Below are positions 1 to 8,353 of a DNA stretch of 64,000 bases, piece by piece. Positions within the stretch are counted from its first letter, which is position 1. Each line of letters opens with the position of its first letter. The stretch is from Desulfobulbaceae bacterium UBA2273 (GTDB lineage Bacteria; Desulfobacterota; Desulfobulbia; Desulfobulbales; Desulfurivibrionaceae): the NCBI GenBank assembly GCA_002347095.1, contig DDWZ01000015.1, positions 1 through 64,000 on the forward strand. The letters run 5' to 3'. The notes beneath the pieces are model-generated. The model made no database searches, had not been told where the DNA came from, and saw nothing but the letters and a program-made list of their open reading frames with translations. The position numbers were made by a program, and so were the translations under genes.

Positions 1-961
1 GCGGCGCGCTGGCATCTGTCTTGGGTTGAAAATTAGGGTTGCTGAGTTGCACGATGGTCAGAGGGAGATTCTTTTTGGCAGACTCAAACGGCATCCCGAG
101 GGCGTCGAGGATCGAGAAAAAATCCTTCAACGATGCGTCCCTGGCGTCGAAACCAAGACTCTGCTGCAAAACGCCTTCCTGCTTGTAGTACAGGGTGTAT
201 TCCTTGGGGGAGCCGACGCTCGCCGTACCTAAGACCTCGGTGGTTTTGACTTCCCCTTCCTTCTGGAGACGAAACATCCCGCCCTTCATCGTGGTGTTCT
301 GCAGCCCCAAAGGGTTGTTCCACGGCTTGATGATCGCGGCGTTGATGGTGTATTTTTTCTGGCCCTTTTCGTTCTTGCCCGTGGCAAAACCGGCGAACAT
401 CTCGCTGGGGAGCGCATAGGGGAAGCCCTCGATGCTGCTGGTCAGGGTGCCGAAGAAATTCAACCCCTTGGCTGCCACTATGTTGCTCGGCATGATGCTT
501 TTCAGGGACGGTTGCGTCCTGGCCGGCATGTCGGCGGTCAAAAGGTCGCAATCCTCCTTGGCATAACACACCACGGGATTCTTCAAACCAATGCCCGGTA
601 CGGAATCACCGAAAAGAGCCTTGCTCGTAAGATCCATGGGAACCATGACCGCAACTACAGACACCGCCACATTCGGGGCATTCTTCTTGTGTCCGTACAT
701 GAAGAAGATCGTGGTCTCTTTCCCGAACAGGTTCACTTTTTTCGTGTAGGCATTTCCGTCTTGCTCCACCCCAGCCTTATCGAGGAGAGCATTGGATATC
801 TGCTTGGCAGGATCGGTGCCAAAACCATTCAGCTCACTGTGGAGGTCCGTCAGGACGGAGGTGTCGAAATTGGGAGGAAGGGTTGCCGCCTGTGCCGGCA
901 TGGTGCTTACCCCGAGCACCACTGCCAGAAATACCGCCACTGCCTTGACTGAAATTCTCAT
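1..961 (-). CDS. Secreted protein of unknown function, 3' end outside the window
   Basis: An open frame reads leftwards from an ATG at 961 to the window edge without a stop, giving at least 320 residues. A GGAGGAG Shine-Dalgarno sequence sits immediately before the ATG. The first 25 or so residues form a classical signal peptide (MRISVKAVAVFLAVVLGVSTMP, with AQA before the likely cleavage site), so the protein is exported. The mature part begins with a proline-rich stretch and continues with mixed hydrophilic sequence. It has two cysteines (VVCYAKEDC) near residue 130 that could form a disulfide. I recognise no family. It lies just downstream of the secretin gene on the same strand, with an 18-base gap, so the two are probably cotranscribed. 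Confidence 0.8.
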   Translation of the reverse strand, partial: MRISVKAVAVFLAVVLGVSTMPAQAATLPPNFDTSVLTDLHSELNGFGTDPAKQISNALLDKAGVEQDGNAYTKKVNLFGKETTIFFMYGHKKNAPNVAVSVVAVMVPMDLTSKALFGDSVPGIGLKNPVVCYAKEDCDLLTADMPARTQPSLKSIMPSNIVAAKGLNFFGTLTSSIEGFPYALPSEMFAGFATGKNEKGQKKYTINAAIIKPWNNPLGLQNTTMKGGMFRLQKEGEVKTTEVLGTASVGSPKEYTLYYKQEGVLQQSLGFDARDASLKDFFSILDALGMPFESAKKNLPLTIVQLSNPNFQPKTDASAP

Positions 962-978
962 TACTCCTCCATCCCGAT

Positions 979-2034
979 TCAGAAATACATCATCTGTTTG
1001 ACGTCCTGGAGCACGCGCTCCAGCGAAGGGCGCGGAGCAAAGCGCCGGTACGAAAGATCGCCGGTGCGAAACTCATGCTGATAACGATTCAGCCGAAGCT
1101 TCGCCATGATGGCTTCCAGATGCGGACGCCTGGGACGCAGCGCGTCATTGGCTTCGGAAGCGGCCGTGTCGATGGGCTCCTTCTGGAACTCCGGCGAATA
1201 GGCATAGGCGTTGGCAGCGCGAAGGGTTTCCGAATATGTCGCCGGTTTTCGGGGAGTAAGCAGGATCAAAACGTGGTGCGCGTAGTCATATTCCGCATTG
1301 GCCGAGAAAAGGTATTGGACCACGGGCACGTCGCGCAGCAAGGGTACGCCATGCTTTCCATTGATGAATTCGCGCTCGCGGAGGCCGGAAAGAATAAGCG
1401 TTTCCCCGAAACGCATGATGACATTGGTGGAGACGATGTTATTGGCCGAGGTAAGCGCCTCTTCAAATCCATCGAATTGGGCCGGCTCAATAAAGGAGCG
1501 CGCGCCCTTCACCGCCAGGAGCAGACGGTCGTCGTCGATGAAGGTGGGCGTGACCGAGAGGCTTACACCGATGTTCTTGTCGGACAGGGAGCCGCCGTAT
1601 TCCCCCGCCAGCGCAACAGAAATCGTCGAGCCGGAAAAGAAGGTGGCGGGTGTCCGGTCAAGGGCCAACAGGCTCGGCCGGGCAATCACGTCCGCCACCG
1701 TATCTCCGGCGTTGAAGATATTGAGCGAATAACTGATCCCCGCTGCGGGGAGACCCAGACTGCGAGTAACGGTCGTACTGCGGGTATCGTCGCTTGGGTC
1801 ACTGTGGGACGTACTCTCCCTCACCCAACTGCCGTTAAGAACTATTTTCAGCCCGTCGAGCAGATTGACGCCATTGGTGTATCCGGTGGTTTCCTGCGTG
1901 CGGACAATGGTAACATCCACCACGGCCATGCGCGGCAAGGCTATGCCCTTGCAGGGCGAAGGCAGAGCAGTCAACTTCTCGGTCGCATCGCTGCTGGTGC
2001 TGCTCCCCCAGCTACTGCTGCTTCCCCCCCCCCC
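979..2034 (-). CDS. Secretin (type II/III secretion, pilus family), C-terminal half of a frameshifted gene
   Basis: This frame encodes a secretin channel domain: MAVVDVTIVRTQETTGY at its start, then the typical sequence of beta strands with VLNGSWVRESTS, SLSVTPTFIDDDRLLLAVKG, IMRFGETLILSGLRERE and GVPLLRDVPVVQYLFS, the last being the family's C-terminal signature. Secretins form outer-membrane rings for type II, type III or type IV pilus machines. No good start codon is present. The frame connects smoothly to the TPR lipoprotein encoded just upstream if one G is removed from (or two are added to) the G11 run at 2024-2034, so the two frames are best read as one gene. The join falls in a Ser/Gly-rich linker. 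No other secretion genes are in the window. Confidence 0.75.
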   Translation of the reverse strand, partial: GGGGSSSSWGSSTSSDATEKLTALPSPCKGIALPRMAVVDVTIVRTQETTGYTNGVNLLDGLKIVLNGSWVRESTSHSDPSDDTRSTTVTRSLGLPAAGISYSLNIFNAGDTVADVIARPSLLALDRTPATFFSGSTISVALAGEYGGSLSDKNIGVSLSVTPTFIDDDRLLLAVKGARSFIEPAQFDGFEEALTSANNIVSTNVIMRFGETLILSGLREREFINGKHGVPLLRDVPVVQYLFSANAEYDYAHHVLILLTPRKPATYSETLRAANAYAYSPEFQKEPIDTAASEANDALRPRRPHLEAIMAKLRLNRYQHEFRTGDLSYRRFAPRPSLERVLQDVKQMMYF

Positions 2035-2992
2035 AACTGCTGCTGCTGGAGGATTGGCTGGTCGACGACTGCACACAGTCGCTCCAAGAGGGCGCCAGCA
2101 CCCCCTGCCCCTGTTCGCCGATGATTTCGCCCGCGCTGCCGCCACCGCCAGCCCCACCCGGTGCCCCAGAGGGGGGGTACGCTTGCGTGGCTGGCGGGAG
2201 ATTCCCCGGGGTGGATTCCGCCGGCGGGACAGGCTCCGCAGCAGTGTCAGGGGCCGCCCCCCCAGGTTTCGGCTCCTTGGCTGGGACAGCGGCGTTGCCG
2301 GAAATATCGGCTTGCGCATGCATCCTTTTCCACGCCCGGATCCTGTCGTTAAGAATGTGCACATCCTCAGAGGGATTCGCCTGCTGGAAACGGTCCCTAA
2401 ACTCAAGGGCGCTGGACTCCATTCCGAGCGCAGCGCTGGAAAGGGATGCGATCCGCAGGGCCTCCGGATCGTTAGGACGCAAGGTCAGCGTGTTGTTGGC
2501 GGCCCAGAGGGCCACCGGAGCATCGCTTGCCTGATAGGCCGACCCGGCCAGGGCAAGCTGGATGTCGGGGTTGCGCGGCCGCAGCCGGGCTGCAATGGCA
2601 AACGATTTTCTGGCCGCATCGTATTGGCGTTGCTCGACCTGCAGCAAACCGAGATGCCAGGCAGCCAGCCAGTGATTCGAGTCGAATTCCAGGGCCAGCC
2701 GGTATCCTGTTTCGGCCAGCTCCGCAACGGCTTGGCCATTTGTCCGGGCCATCTCACGATACGCCAAGCCATTGAGAAAATGCAGATTGGCATCGGAGGG
2801 GGCAAGGGCCAAGGCCCGATTGAACTCCGCGTTTGCCTTCTTCGCCTTGCCGGCGGAGAGCAAGTCGATACCCTTTTCCGTGCCGGCCTGAATTGGCGAT
2901 TCCGCCTCGCTCCGCATTGAAGGCTGCATCCCCGCGCAACCAGCCAGAGCAAACACAATAGCCGCCGATAGACCAAAAGATGCCATACGCAT
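2012..2992 (-). CDS. TPR lipoprotein, N-terminal half of the frameshifted secretin gene
   Basis: The frame opens at ATG 2992 (MRMASFGLS), with GAGGGG about 11 bases upstream; a second ATG at 2986 is possible. A lipoprotein signal peptide ends in the lipobox LAGC, so the product should be anchored in a membrane by its N-terminus. Residues about 40 to 200 contain tetratricopeptide helices (AGKAKKANAEFNRALALAPSD, ARKSFAIAARLRPRNPD, ALWAANNTLTLRPNDPEAL). A Pro/Ala/Gly-rich linker follows, then a serine stretch, and the frame stops at 2012 just after the G11 run. TPR domains fused to secretins are known from pilus-assembly secretins. With one base fewer in the run, translation would continue into the secretin domain. 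Confidence 0.75.
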   Translation of the reverse strand: MRMASFGLSAAIVFALAGCAGMQPSMRSEAESPIQAGTEKGIDLLSAGKAKKANAEFNRALALAPSDANLHFLNGLAYREMARTNGQAVAELAETGYRLALEFDSNHWLAAWHLGLLQVEQRQYDAARKSFAIAARLRPRNPDIQLALAGSAYQASDAPVALWAANNTLTLRPNDPEALRIASLSSAALGMESSALEFRDRFQQANPSEDVHILNDRIRAWKRMHAQADISGNAAVPAKEPKPGGAAPDTAAEPVPPAESTPGNLPPATQAYPPSGAPGGAGGGGSAGEIIGEQGQGVLAPSWSDCVQSSTSQSSSSSSWGGGKQQ

Positions 2993-3031
2993 TGCTGTCA
3001 ATACCCCTCGGTAGAGAAAATTTTCATTCTG

Positions 3032-3049
3032 TTGTGCAACTTTGCACAA
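3032..3049. promoter_or_regulatory. Perfect 8+8 palindrome, candidate operator
   Basis: TTGTGCAA-CT-TTGCACAA is a perfect inverted repeat with a 2-base centre, 40 bases upstream of the TPR-secretin start at 2992. Its size and position suit a dimeric repressor or activator. No cognate regulator lies next to it, and I do not recognise the motif as a known operator. Confidence 0.35.
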
Positions 3050-3165
3050 ACAATTTAGCATGTTGCCTCTTTAAACGAGAAGATAATAATACGCACCAGA
3101 AGAACTCTTTCCGATACGCAAATTCGCAGCATGGGAAAAACAAGCACGATGCCGCGGGCAGGCTG

Positions 3166-3663
3166 TTATCTGCGCACCAGGGCGTCGGGCAGGGTTGCCT
3201 TGTTGAGCAACCAATTTTTTTCCTGTTTTTCCAAGGAAAACATCACCCGGTGAGTTTCCTCAAAAAAATCGGGCTGGTTGTAGTTTGCGGTGACATGGAC
3301 CAGAGCGCTGACCTCACCCCTCCCCTTGCTTGGGATCTTCACCAGGATTTCCTCCAGGGCCACATGCAGGTTGGCCTGGCGGGAGCGATAGGCAATGAGA
3401 TAGTGGGTGATCAGGCCGGGCTCCAAGATCTCGCGGTAGTTGCGCTCAGGCACTGTAACTTCGCAGGCCGGGGCAATGAAATCCTTCACCGGCTTCATCT
3501 TGAGGGCGATCATCACCGGGGTTTCCTCCCCATCCTTGGAAAGCGAGACCGCAAGGGCGGTGAATGTGCGCTTGATCACCTGTTGATCGCTCAAATAATA
3601 GAAAAGCCAACCGCCAACCCCCACCAGCAGCACAAGCACGGCGATGAAACCTTTTCGCTTCAT
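3166..3663 (-). CDS. Membrane-anchored protein of unknown function
   Basis: The start was placed at ATG 3663 (MKRKGFIAV) because AGGGAGGT lies just before it; an upstream extension of the frame has no such site. The 165-residue product has one N-terminal transmembrane helix (about residues 5-25, FIAVLVLLVGVGGWLFYYL) and a periplasmic domain. That domain carries basic and beta-strand-like segments such as EVTVPERNYREILEPGLITHYLIAYRS. No family is recognised. It shares its strand with the downstream secretin gene (gap about 170 bases, containing the palindrome) and with the upstream GNAT gene. Confidence 0.75.
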   Translation of the reverse strand: MKRKGFIAVLVLLVGVGGWLFYYLSDQQVIKRTFTALAVSLSKDGEETPVMIALKMKPVKDFIAPACEVTVPERNYREILEPGLITHYLIAYRSRQANLHVALEEILVKIPSKGRGEVSALVHVTANYNQPDFFEETHRVMFSLEKQEKNWLLNKATLPDALVRR

Positions 3664-3703
3664 GGGGCACCTCCCTGTCTTGGTTTTTTTTGCAACGGGA
3701 CGT

Positions 3704-4216
3704 TCAGCGCTTCTTTCCCGGGGCCTTGGGCTTGCCTGCCCCGAGGGCAAACTCCGGCTCGTAGCCCACCGTGAACTGGCTGACGGTGGGGTTGCGCAGA
3801 CTCAGGAAATGAGCGTTGTTCGTATCAAAGGGGCAGATCGGCATCACGCAGGGTGCAAAGCCGAATTTCCGATACAAGCGGGGGTCGCCCAAAACAAAGA
3901 TGGTGTCCGTCTTGACCACCTCCTGCCGCAGGGCAAAACGCAGCAGCTCCGAGCCGATTCCCTGCTTTTGAAACTCAGGCTTCACCGCCAGGGGCGCCAG
4001 ATGCAGGCCGCACAACGCCTTGCCGTTGTAAGCCCTGGTAAAGGCGATATAGGCGACAACCGCATTGACATGGATACACACCCATTCATGCATCGGCTTG
4101 CCATTTTGGTGAAGGTTTTCCACCAACTGCACCTCATAAGTGCTGCCAGAGAATGCCTGCCGCAACAGGGCGGAAACCTTGGGATAATTATCCGGAGTGA
4201 GTTGGCGTATCTTCAC
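3704..4216 (-). CDS. GNAT-family N-acetyltransferase (YhbS-like)
   Basis: A 170-residue single-domain acetyltransferase. The acetyl-CoA-binding motif A is clear (LAPLAVKPEFQKQGIGSELLRFAL, with the Q/R-x-x-G-x-G/A core as QKQGIG), and the later LGDPRLYRKFGFAP is typical of the YhbS-like subgroup. The substrate cannot be told from sequence: members of this group acetylate proteins or small amines. The C-terminal tail is rich in lysine, proline and glycine. The gene stands 40 bases upstream of the membrane protein at 3166-3663 and may be cotranscribed with it. Confidence 0.85.
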   Translation of the reverse strand: MKIRQLTPDNYPKVSALLRQAFSGSTYEVQLVENLHQNGKPMHEWVCIHVNAVVAYIAFTRAYNGKALCGLHLAPLAVKPEFQKQGIGSELLRFALRQEVVKTDTIFVLGDPRLYRKFGFAPCVMPICPFDTNNAHFLSLRNPTVSQFTVGYEPEFALGAGKPKAPGKKR

Positions 4217-4385
4217 AGTTTTTGCACTCGCAATGTATATTTCTCCTGGAGTTACTGGTTTCTATGCCGGGGAGCGGGCTCGGCCATGGCCCGGATGGCG
4301 GCAATGGCATATTGGGCAAAAGATAGCTGCGCATGCATCGCCCTCGTTCATGGACCTTGGCGTGCGCAAACCTCTGGAGCGGCAA

Positions 4386-4895
4386 TCACTCTTTGTGCAC
4401 TGCGGGCCAGAGTTTTTCCTGAAAGATAAAGCCTGCCCCGGCCAAGAGGAGAAAAATAAGGATATGCATGGTCTGGCTTACCTGTAATTCTCCGACAATT
4501 GCCCCTGCCCCGACCAGGCAAACGAGAATGGTTATGGCGGTATCCATGATCAGGGTGGCGATTATCGCGCCGATGATGCCCCCGCCAAGAGCAATGAAAA
4601 GCATGGTGTTGGCCTCGGTCAGGGCAAAAAAATGACCCACCCCGAGGGCCAGGTACATCCCGGCGAAAAAACCGCCGAGGGCAAAGGCAAGGCGCTGGGC
4701 AAGAATTGCCACAATCGCCCCGAGGCAGCCCATGCCCACGGCAATGGCGAATTGTATCCACCGGGGTGCATCGCCGAAGAACATCGGCGCTATTTTCATG
4801 CCGATCAGAAAGCCGGCAATCCCAAGAAAAAGCCAAAAAAGCTTGCGCCCGAAGAGAAGTAACATAACGCCGGCGATTATATTGTAGATGTGCAT
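4386..4895 (-). CDS. Multi-pass membrane protein of unknown function (TMEM198/DUF4203-like)
   Basis: The start is at ATG 4895 (MHIYNIIAGVMLLLFG), directly after GGAGGGCCC. The 169-residue product is almost all hydrophobic, with about six or seven transmembrane helices rich in glycine and alanine (LFLGIAGFLIGMKIAP, IAVGMGCLGAIVAILA, FIALGGGIIGAIIATLIM, ILIFLLLAGAGFIF). The glycine-patterned helices resemble small membrane proteins of the DUF4203/TMEM198 type, but this is a resemblance only. It seems to be a single-gene unit, and its function is unknown. Confidence 0.7.
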   Translation of the reverse strand: MHIYNIIAGVMLLLFGRKLFWLFLGIAGFLIGMKIAPMFFGDAPRWIQFAIAVGMGCLGAIVAILAQRLAFALGGFFAGMYLALGVGHFFALTEANTMLFIALGGGIIGAIIATLIMDTAITILVCLVGAGAIVGELQVSQTMHILIFLLLAGAGFIFQEKLWPAVHKE

Positions 4896-5142
4896 GGGCC
4901 CTCCGTTACAGGAATGAAGCAAGGCGGATCAGCACCGCATGGTTTTTGTTTGGGTCCATTGTAACATGCTCAGGGAAAGGGATTACACCCTTCGCTTCAT
5001 TTTTTTGCCGACCGGATCGAGGCGCTTCCCGGCTTGCGTCCTCGGATAATTCGGTTTAGGGTGCAACGCCGGGTGTGCAGCCAAGGGGGGCATGCAGCTC
5101 CTTTGTAACAGAAGAAAATAATGACCGCGAGAAAATCGTAGA

Positions 5143-7224
5143 ATGAAAGTTGTTATTGCCGAGAAGCCTTCCGTGGCCCGCGACATTGCCGAGGTCCTCG
5201 ATATCAAGAGCAAGAAGAAGGGATACATCGAGGGGCGCGGCTGCGCGATCACCTGGGCCTTCGGCCATCTCGTGACCCTGCAGGAGCCTGGGGAATATGA
5301 CCCCGCCCTCAAACGCTGGTCGCTGGAGAGCCTCCCTTTTGTACCGGAGAAGTTCAAGCTCACCCTGATTCAAAACCGCGGGGTGGACGAGCAGTTCAAG
5401 GTGATCGAGACCCTCTGCCAACAGGCCGACGAGATTATCTGCGCCACGGATGCCGGCCGGGAAGGGGAGCTGATCTTCCGCTACATCCTGGCCCTGTGCA
5501 ACTGCGAGGACAAGCCGATCCGCCGCCTTTGGCTCAACTCGCTCACCCCGGAGGCGATCCAGGAGGCGTTCAAGGATCTCAAGGACGGCCACGACTACGA
5601 CGCGCTCTATGCCGCAGCCCGCTGCCGCAGCGAGTCCGACTGGATTGTCGGCCTCAACGCCACCCGCTACTACACGGTGCGCCATGGGCGGATCGGCGGC
5701 TCCGGCGACCGGGTGCTCTGGAGCATCGGCAGGGTGCAAACCCCGGTCTTGGCCATGATCGTGGAGCGCGACGACGCCATCCTCCAGTTCCGGCCCCAGC
5801 TCTTTTGGGAGCTCACCAGCCGCTACCGCGAGGTGGTGTTCAAATACACGGGCAAGCGCTTTGAAAAGCCGGAAAAGGCCCAGGTGCTGCTGGACAAAAT
5901 CATGGGCCAGCCCTTTGAGATTACCGGGATCGTTGCCAAGGAGAAAAAGGAGCAGCCGCCCCAGCTCTTCGATCTCACCACCCTGCAGCGGGAAATCAAC
6001 AAGTTGCACGGGCTCTCGGCCGCCGACACCCTGGCCGCCACCCAGAATCTCTACGAGAAAAAGTTCGTCACCTATCCGCGTACCGACTCGCGCTACCTGA
6101 GCAAGGATCTGCAACCGCGCATTCCCCAGATCCTCTCTCAGCTCAAAACCTTGCGGCCGGAAGAGATCGCGGTCCTCAACCTGGCCAAGCTGCCCTTCAG
6201 CAAGCGGATCATCGACGACACCAAAGTGAGCGATCACCACGCCATCATCCCCACCGGCATTGCGCCGCGGGGCCTCAGCGCCCACGAACAACTCGTCTAC
6301 GAAGCGATCACCACCCAGTTCATCGCGGCTTTCTATCCCGTCTGCCTCAAGAATATCACCACGGTGAACGGGGTCAGCAATGGGGTACCGTTTGAGGCCA
6401 AGGGGACTCAGGTCGTCGAGCCGGGCTGGACCGCGCTTTTTGCCAACAAAAAACAGGCCCAGGACGCCGCCGAGGAGCAAACCCTGCCGGTGTTTGCTCA
6501 CGATGAAAACGGCCCGCATGAGCCCTCCCTGCGCGAAGGAAAAACCAGCCCGCCCAAGCATTTTACGGAAAATTCGCTGCTCGGGGCCATGGAGGCGGCG
6601 GGCAAACTGGTGGAGGACGACAGCTTACGCGAAGCGCTCAAGGAGCGCGGCATCGGCACCCCGGCCACCCGGGCGGCCATCATCGAAACCTTGCTCAGCC
6701 GCAACTATATCCAGCGCGACAAGAAACAGCTCCGCTGCACCGACATGGGCCGCTGCCTGATCGCCCTTATCCGGGACCCCTTGCTGAAATCCCCGGAGAT
6801 GACCGGGGAATGGGAGGAAAAACTGAAACAAATCGAGCGCAGCCAGCTCGATCCCGGCGAGTTCATGGGAGGGATCTCCGGCTACATCCGCACCCTGATT
6901 AAAAACGGCACTGCGGAGAGGCTGGACCCCGGACGCTGGGGCAGTTGCCCCCTCTGCGGCAAGGAGGTGGTCAAGGGGAAGCGAGCCTACGGCTGCTCGG
7001 GCTGGAAGGATGGCTGCGAATTCGTCCTCGAGCCGGAGTGCAAGGGAATAGCGCTTACGGCCAAGCAGATCCAGGTGCTGCTCCAGCAGCGCATTCTGCC
7101 CCAGCCGGTGCGGATCGAGGACGAGCCGCGCATGCTCATTCTCTCCACCCAGGGCATGGTCATGGACCTGGGGCTGCCCGCTGCCGAGCGGCAGAAAAAG
7201 GTGGAAAAAACAGATCGGCCTTGA
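5143..7224 (+). CDS. topB: DNA topoisomerase III
   Basis: A type IA topoisomerase of 693 residues, close to the usual TopB length. The Toprim domain opens with MKVVIAEKPSVARDIAEVL and contains the acidic CATDAGREGELIF motif. The catalytic tyrosine lies in FVTYPRTDSRYLSKDL (Tyr about 311). Further conserved blocks are SDHHAIIPTG and LKERGIGTPATRAAIIETL. A C-terminal zinc-ribbon-like segment (CPLCGKEVVKGKRAYGC) is present. The enzyme relaxes negative supercoils and decatenates replication or recombination intermediates in the cytoplasm. The start ATG follows GAGAAAATCGTAGA, a weak ribosome site. It is transcribed alone, and a hairpin overlaps its stop codon. Confidence 0.97.
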   Translation: MKVVIAEKPSVARDIAEVLDIKSKKKGYIEGRGCAITWAFGHLVTLQEPGEYDPALKRWSLESLPFVPEKFKLTLIQNRGVDEQFKVIETLCQQADEIICATDAGREGELIFRYILALCNCEDKPIRRLWLNSLTPEAIQEAFKDLKDGHDYDALYAAARCRSESDWIVGLNATRYYTVRHGRIGGSGDRVLWSIGRVQTPVLAMIVERDDAILQFRPQLFWELTSRYREVVFKYTGKRFEKPEKAQVLLDKIMGQPFEITGIVAKEKKEQPPQLFDLTTLQREINKLHGLSAADTLAATQNLYEKKFVTYPRTDSRYLSKDLQPRIPQILSQLKTLRPEEIAVLNLAKLPFSKRIIDDTKVSDHHAIIPTGIAPRGLSAHEQLVYEAITTQFIAAFYPVCLKNITTVNGVSNGVPFEAKGTQVVEPGWTALFANKKQAQDAAEEQTLPVFAHDENGPHEPSLREGKTSPPKHFTENSLLGAMEAAGKLVEDDSLREALKERGIGTPATRAAIIETLLSRNYIQRDKKQLRCTDMGRCLIALIRDPLLKSPEMTGEWEEKLKQIERSQLDPGEFMGGISGYIRTLIKNGTAERLDPGRWGSCPLCGKEVVKGKRAYGCSGWKDGCEFVLEPECKGIALTAKQIQVLLQQRILPQPVRIEDEPRMLILSTQGMVMDLGLPAAERQKKVEKTDRP

Positions 7225-7251
7225 GCAAGAAATTGCTGCGTAAGGCCGATC
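7213..7251 (+). terminator. Hairpin over the topB stop codon
   Basis: GATCGGCCTT (7213-7222) pairs perfectly with AAGGCCGATC (7242-7251), and the loop can form an inner stem (AGCAA/TTGCT). There is no run of T after it, so it may be a weak terminator or an mRNA 3'-end stabiliser. Confidence 0.4.
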
Positions 7252-7295
7252 CTGATTCTGGGAAACACCTATGAAAAATGGGCAAAAACGGGTTA

Positions 7296-8135
7296 CTAAT
7301 TGCGCCCCCGGCCCCGTTCCTTATCCCGCCTTTCCTGTTCCTCTTCCCTCTCCTGCTCTTTTGATCGTGGTCCCTTCTGCTCGCGCTGGACAGCATCCGG
7401 CTGCTGGGGCTGCTCCTGGATTACCGGGCCTCGCTGCTGGGGCTGCGAACGGACGCCATTCCGATCGTCCTGCTGCCTAGGGCTTGTCCGCCGAGGCTCT
7501 TCCTCTCTTTCCCGCTGCGCAGGGGCGGGCGCTCTTTGCTCTAACTGCTGAAAGTGTTCGCGCACCGCCTTTTCGCGCGGCTGGTAACGGTATTGCTTGC
7601 TGCGGATCTCGTGCTGCTCCTCCACCCGGGGATATTTTTCTCCCGAATACTGCCGCTGGTAGGTAGGCAGCGGCGCCCGCTTCGGCGCAGAGCTGCGTTG
7701 CCACTGGTCCCAGCCCCTTCGCTGCTGCTCCCATTCCGGGCCCCAGTGATGACCCCAGCGGGGCGGCGCATGCTGAGGCCAGCCGCGAAAGTACACCGGC
7801 GGCTGCCGGTAGTAGCGCACGGGGACACGCAAGACGAACAGCGGCACATAATACGGCTCCACAAACCCCCAGGGGCCGTTGTACCAGGAACTCGCGTACC
7901 AGTTATCGTCCTGATAGACCCAGTACATGCCATCGTAAAAGAAATAGTTGGCATTCAACCGGGGCGCATAGTAGACCGGGTAGCCCGGCACCGCGACGAG
8001 TTCCGGGTACATCGGCAGGTTGATCCCGATGCTTACGTGGGGAGCCCCTATAAAGACGCTCACCTCTGCCTCGGCGGAAGTCACCGAGCACAACAGCATC
8101 GTCAGCACAATGAATCCGTAGCGTATTCTTTTCAT
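7296..8135 (-). CDS. Secreted Tyr/Trp-rich, Gln/Arg-rich protein of unknown function
   Basis: A 279-residue protein with a signal peptide (MKRIRYGFIVLTMLLCSVTSAEA). The first half is rich in aromatic residues and proline (VPGYPVYYAPRLNANYFFYD, WYASSWYNGPWGFVEPYYVP), as in periplasmic YXWGXW-like proteins of proteobacteria. The second half is low-complexity and highly charged (Arg, Glu, Gln), and probably disordered. The function of such proteins is not established. It is transcribed divergently from the phospholipase D gene, with 218 bases between them that should hold both promoters. The C-terminal tail may be of variable length, because its composition is repetitive. Confidence 0.8.
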   Translation of the reverse strand: MKRIRYGFIVLTMLLCSVTSAEAEVSVFIGAPHVSIGINLPMYPELVAVPGYPVYYAPRLNANYFFYDGMYWVYQDDNWYASSWYNGPWGFVEPYYVPLFVLRVPVRYYRQPPVYFRGWPQHAPPRWGHHWGPEWEQQRRGWDQWQRSSAPKRAPLPTYQRQYSGEKYPRVEEQHEIRSKQYRYQPREKAVREHFQQLEQRAPAPAQREREEEPRRTSPRQQDDRNGVRSQPQQRGPVIQEQPQQPDAVQREQKGPRSKEQEREEEQERRDKERGRGRN

Positions 8136-8353
8136 TCTGTCCTCCTGTTGGATAAGCAGGTCGCGAGGTTTGCTTGTCGGCGGAAAATGACGTCGGCACG
8201 CTGGTTTCGTCCCGGAACCTATGGTTCATTATACTGAATTGTCCGGAGATAAGTAAAATACCTTCTGGATTTTCCTGCTTGCCAGACCACTGGGTTTTAC
8301 GGGAAAATATCAGGATTCAAGGGGAAATAATTTTTCTGTGATAAAATAATTTC

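Noticed and set aside
5056-6561. A 501-codon minus-strand frame over topB
   Set aside because: It opposes a well-conserved topoisomerase and has no ribosome site or recognisable domain.
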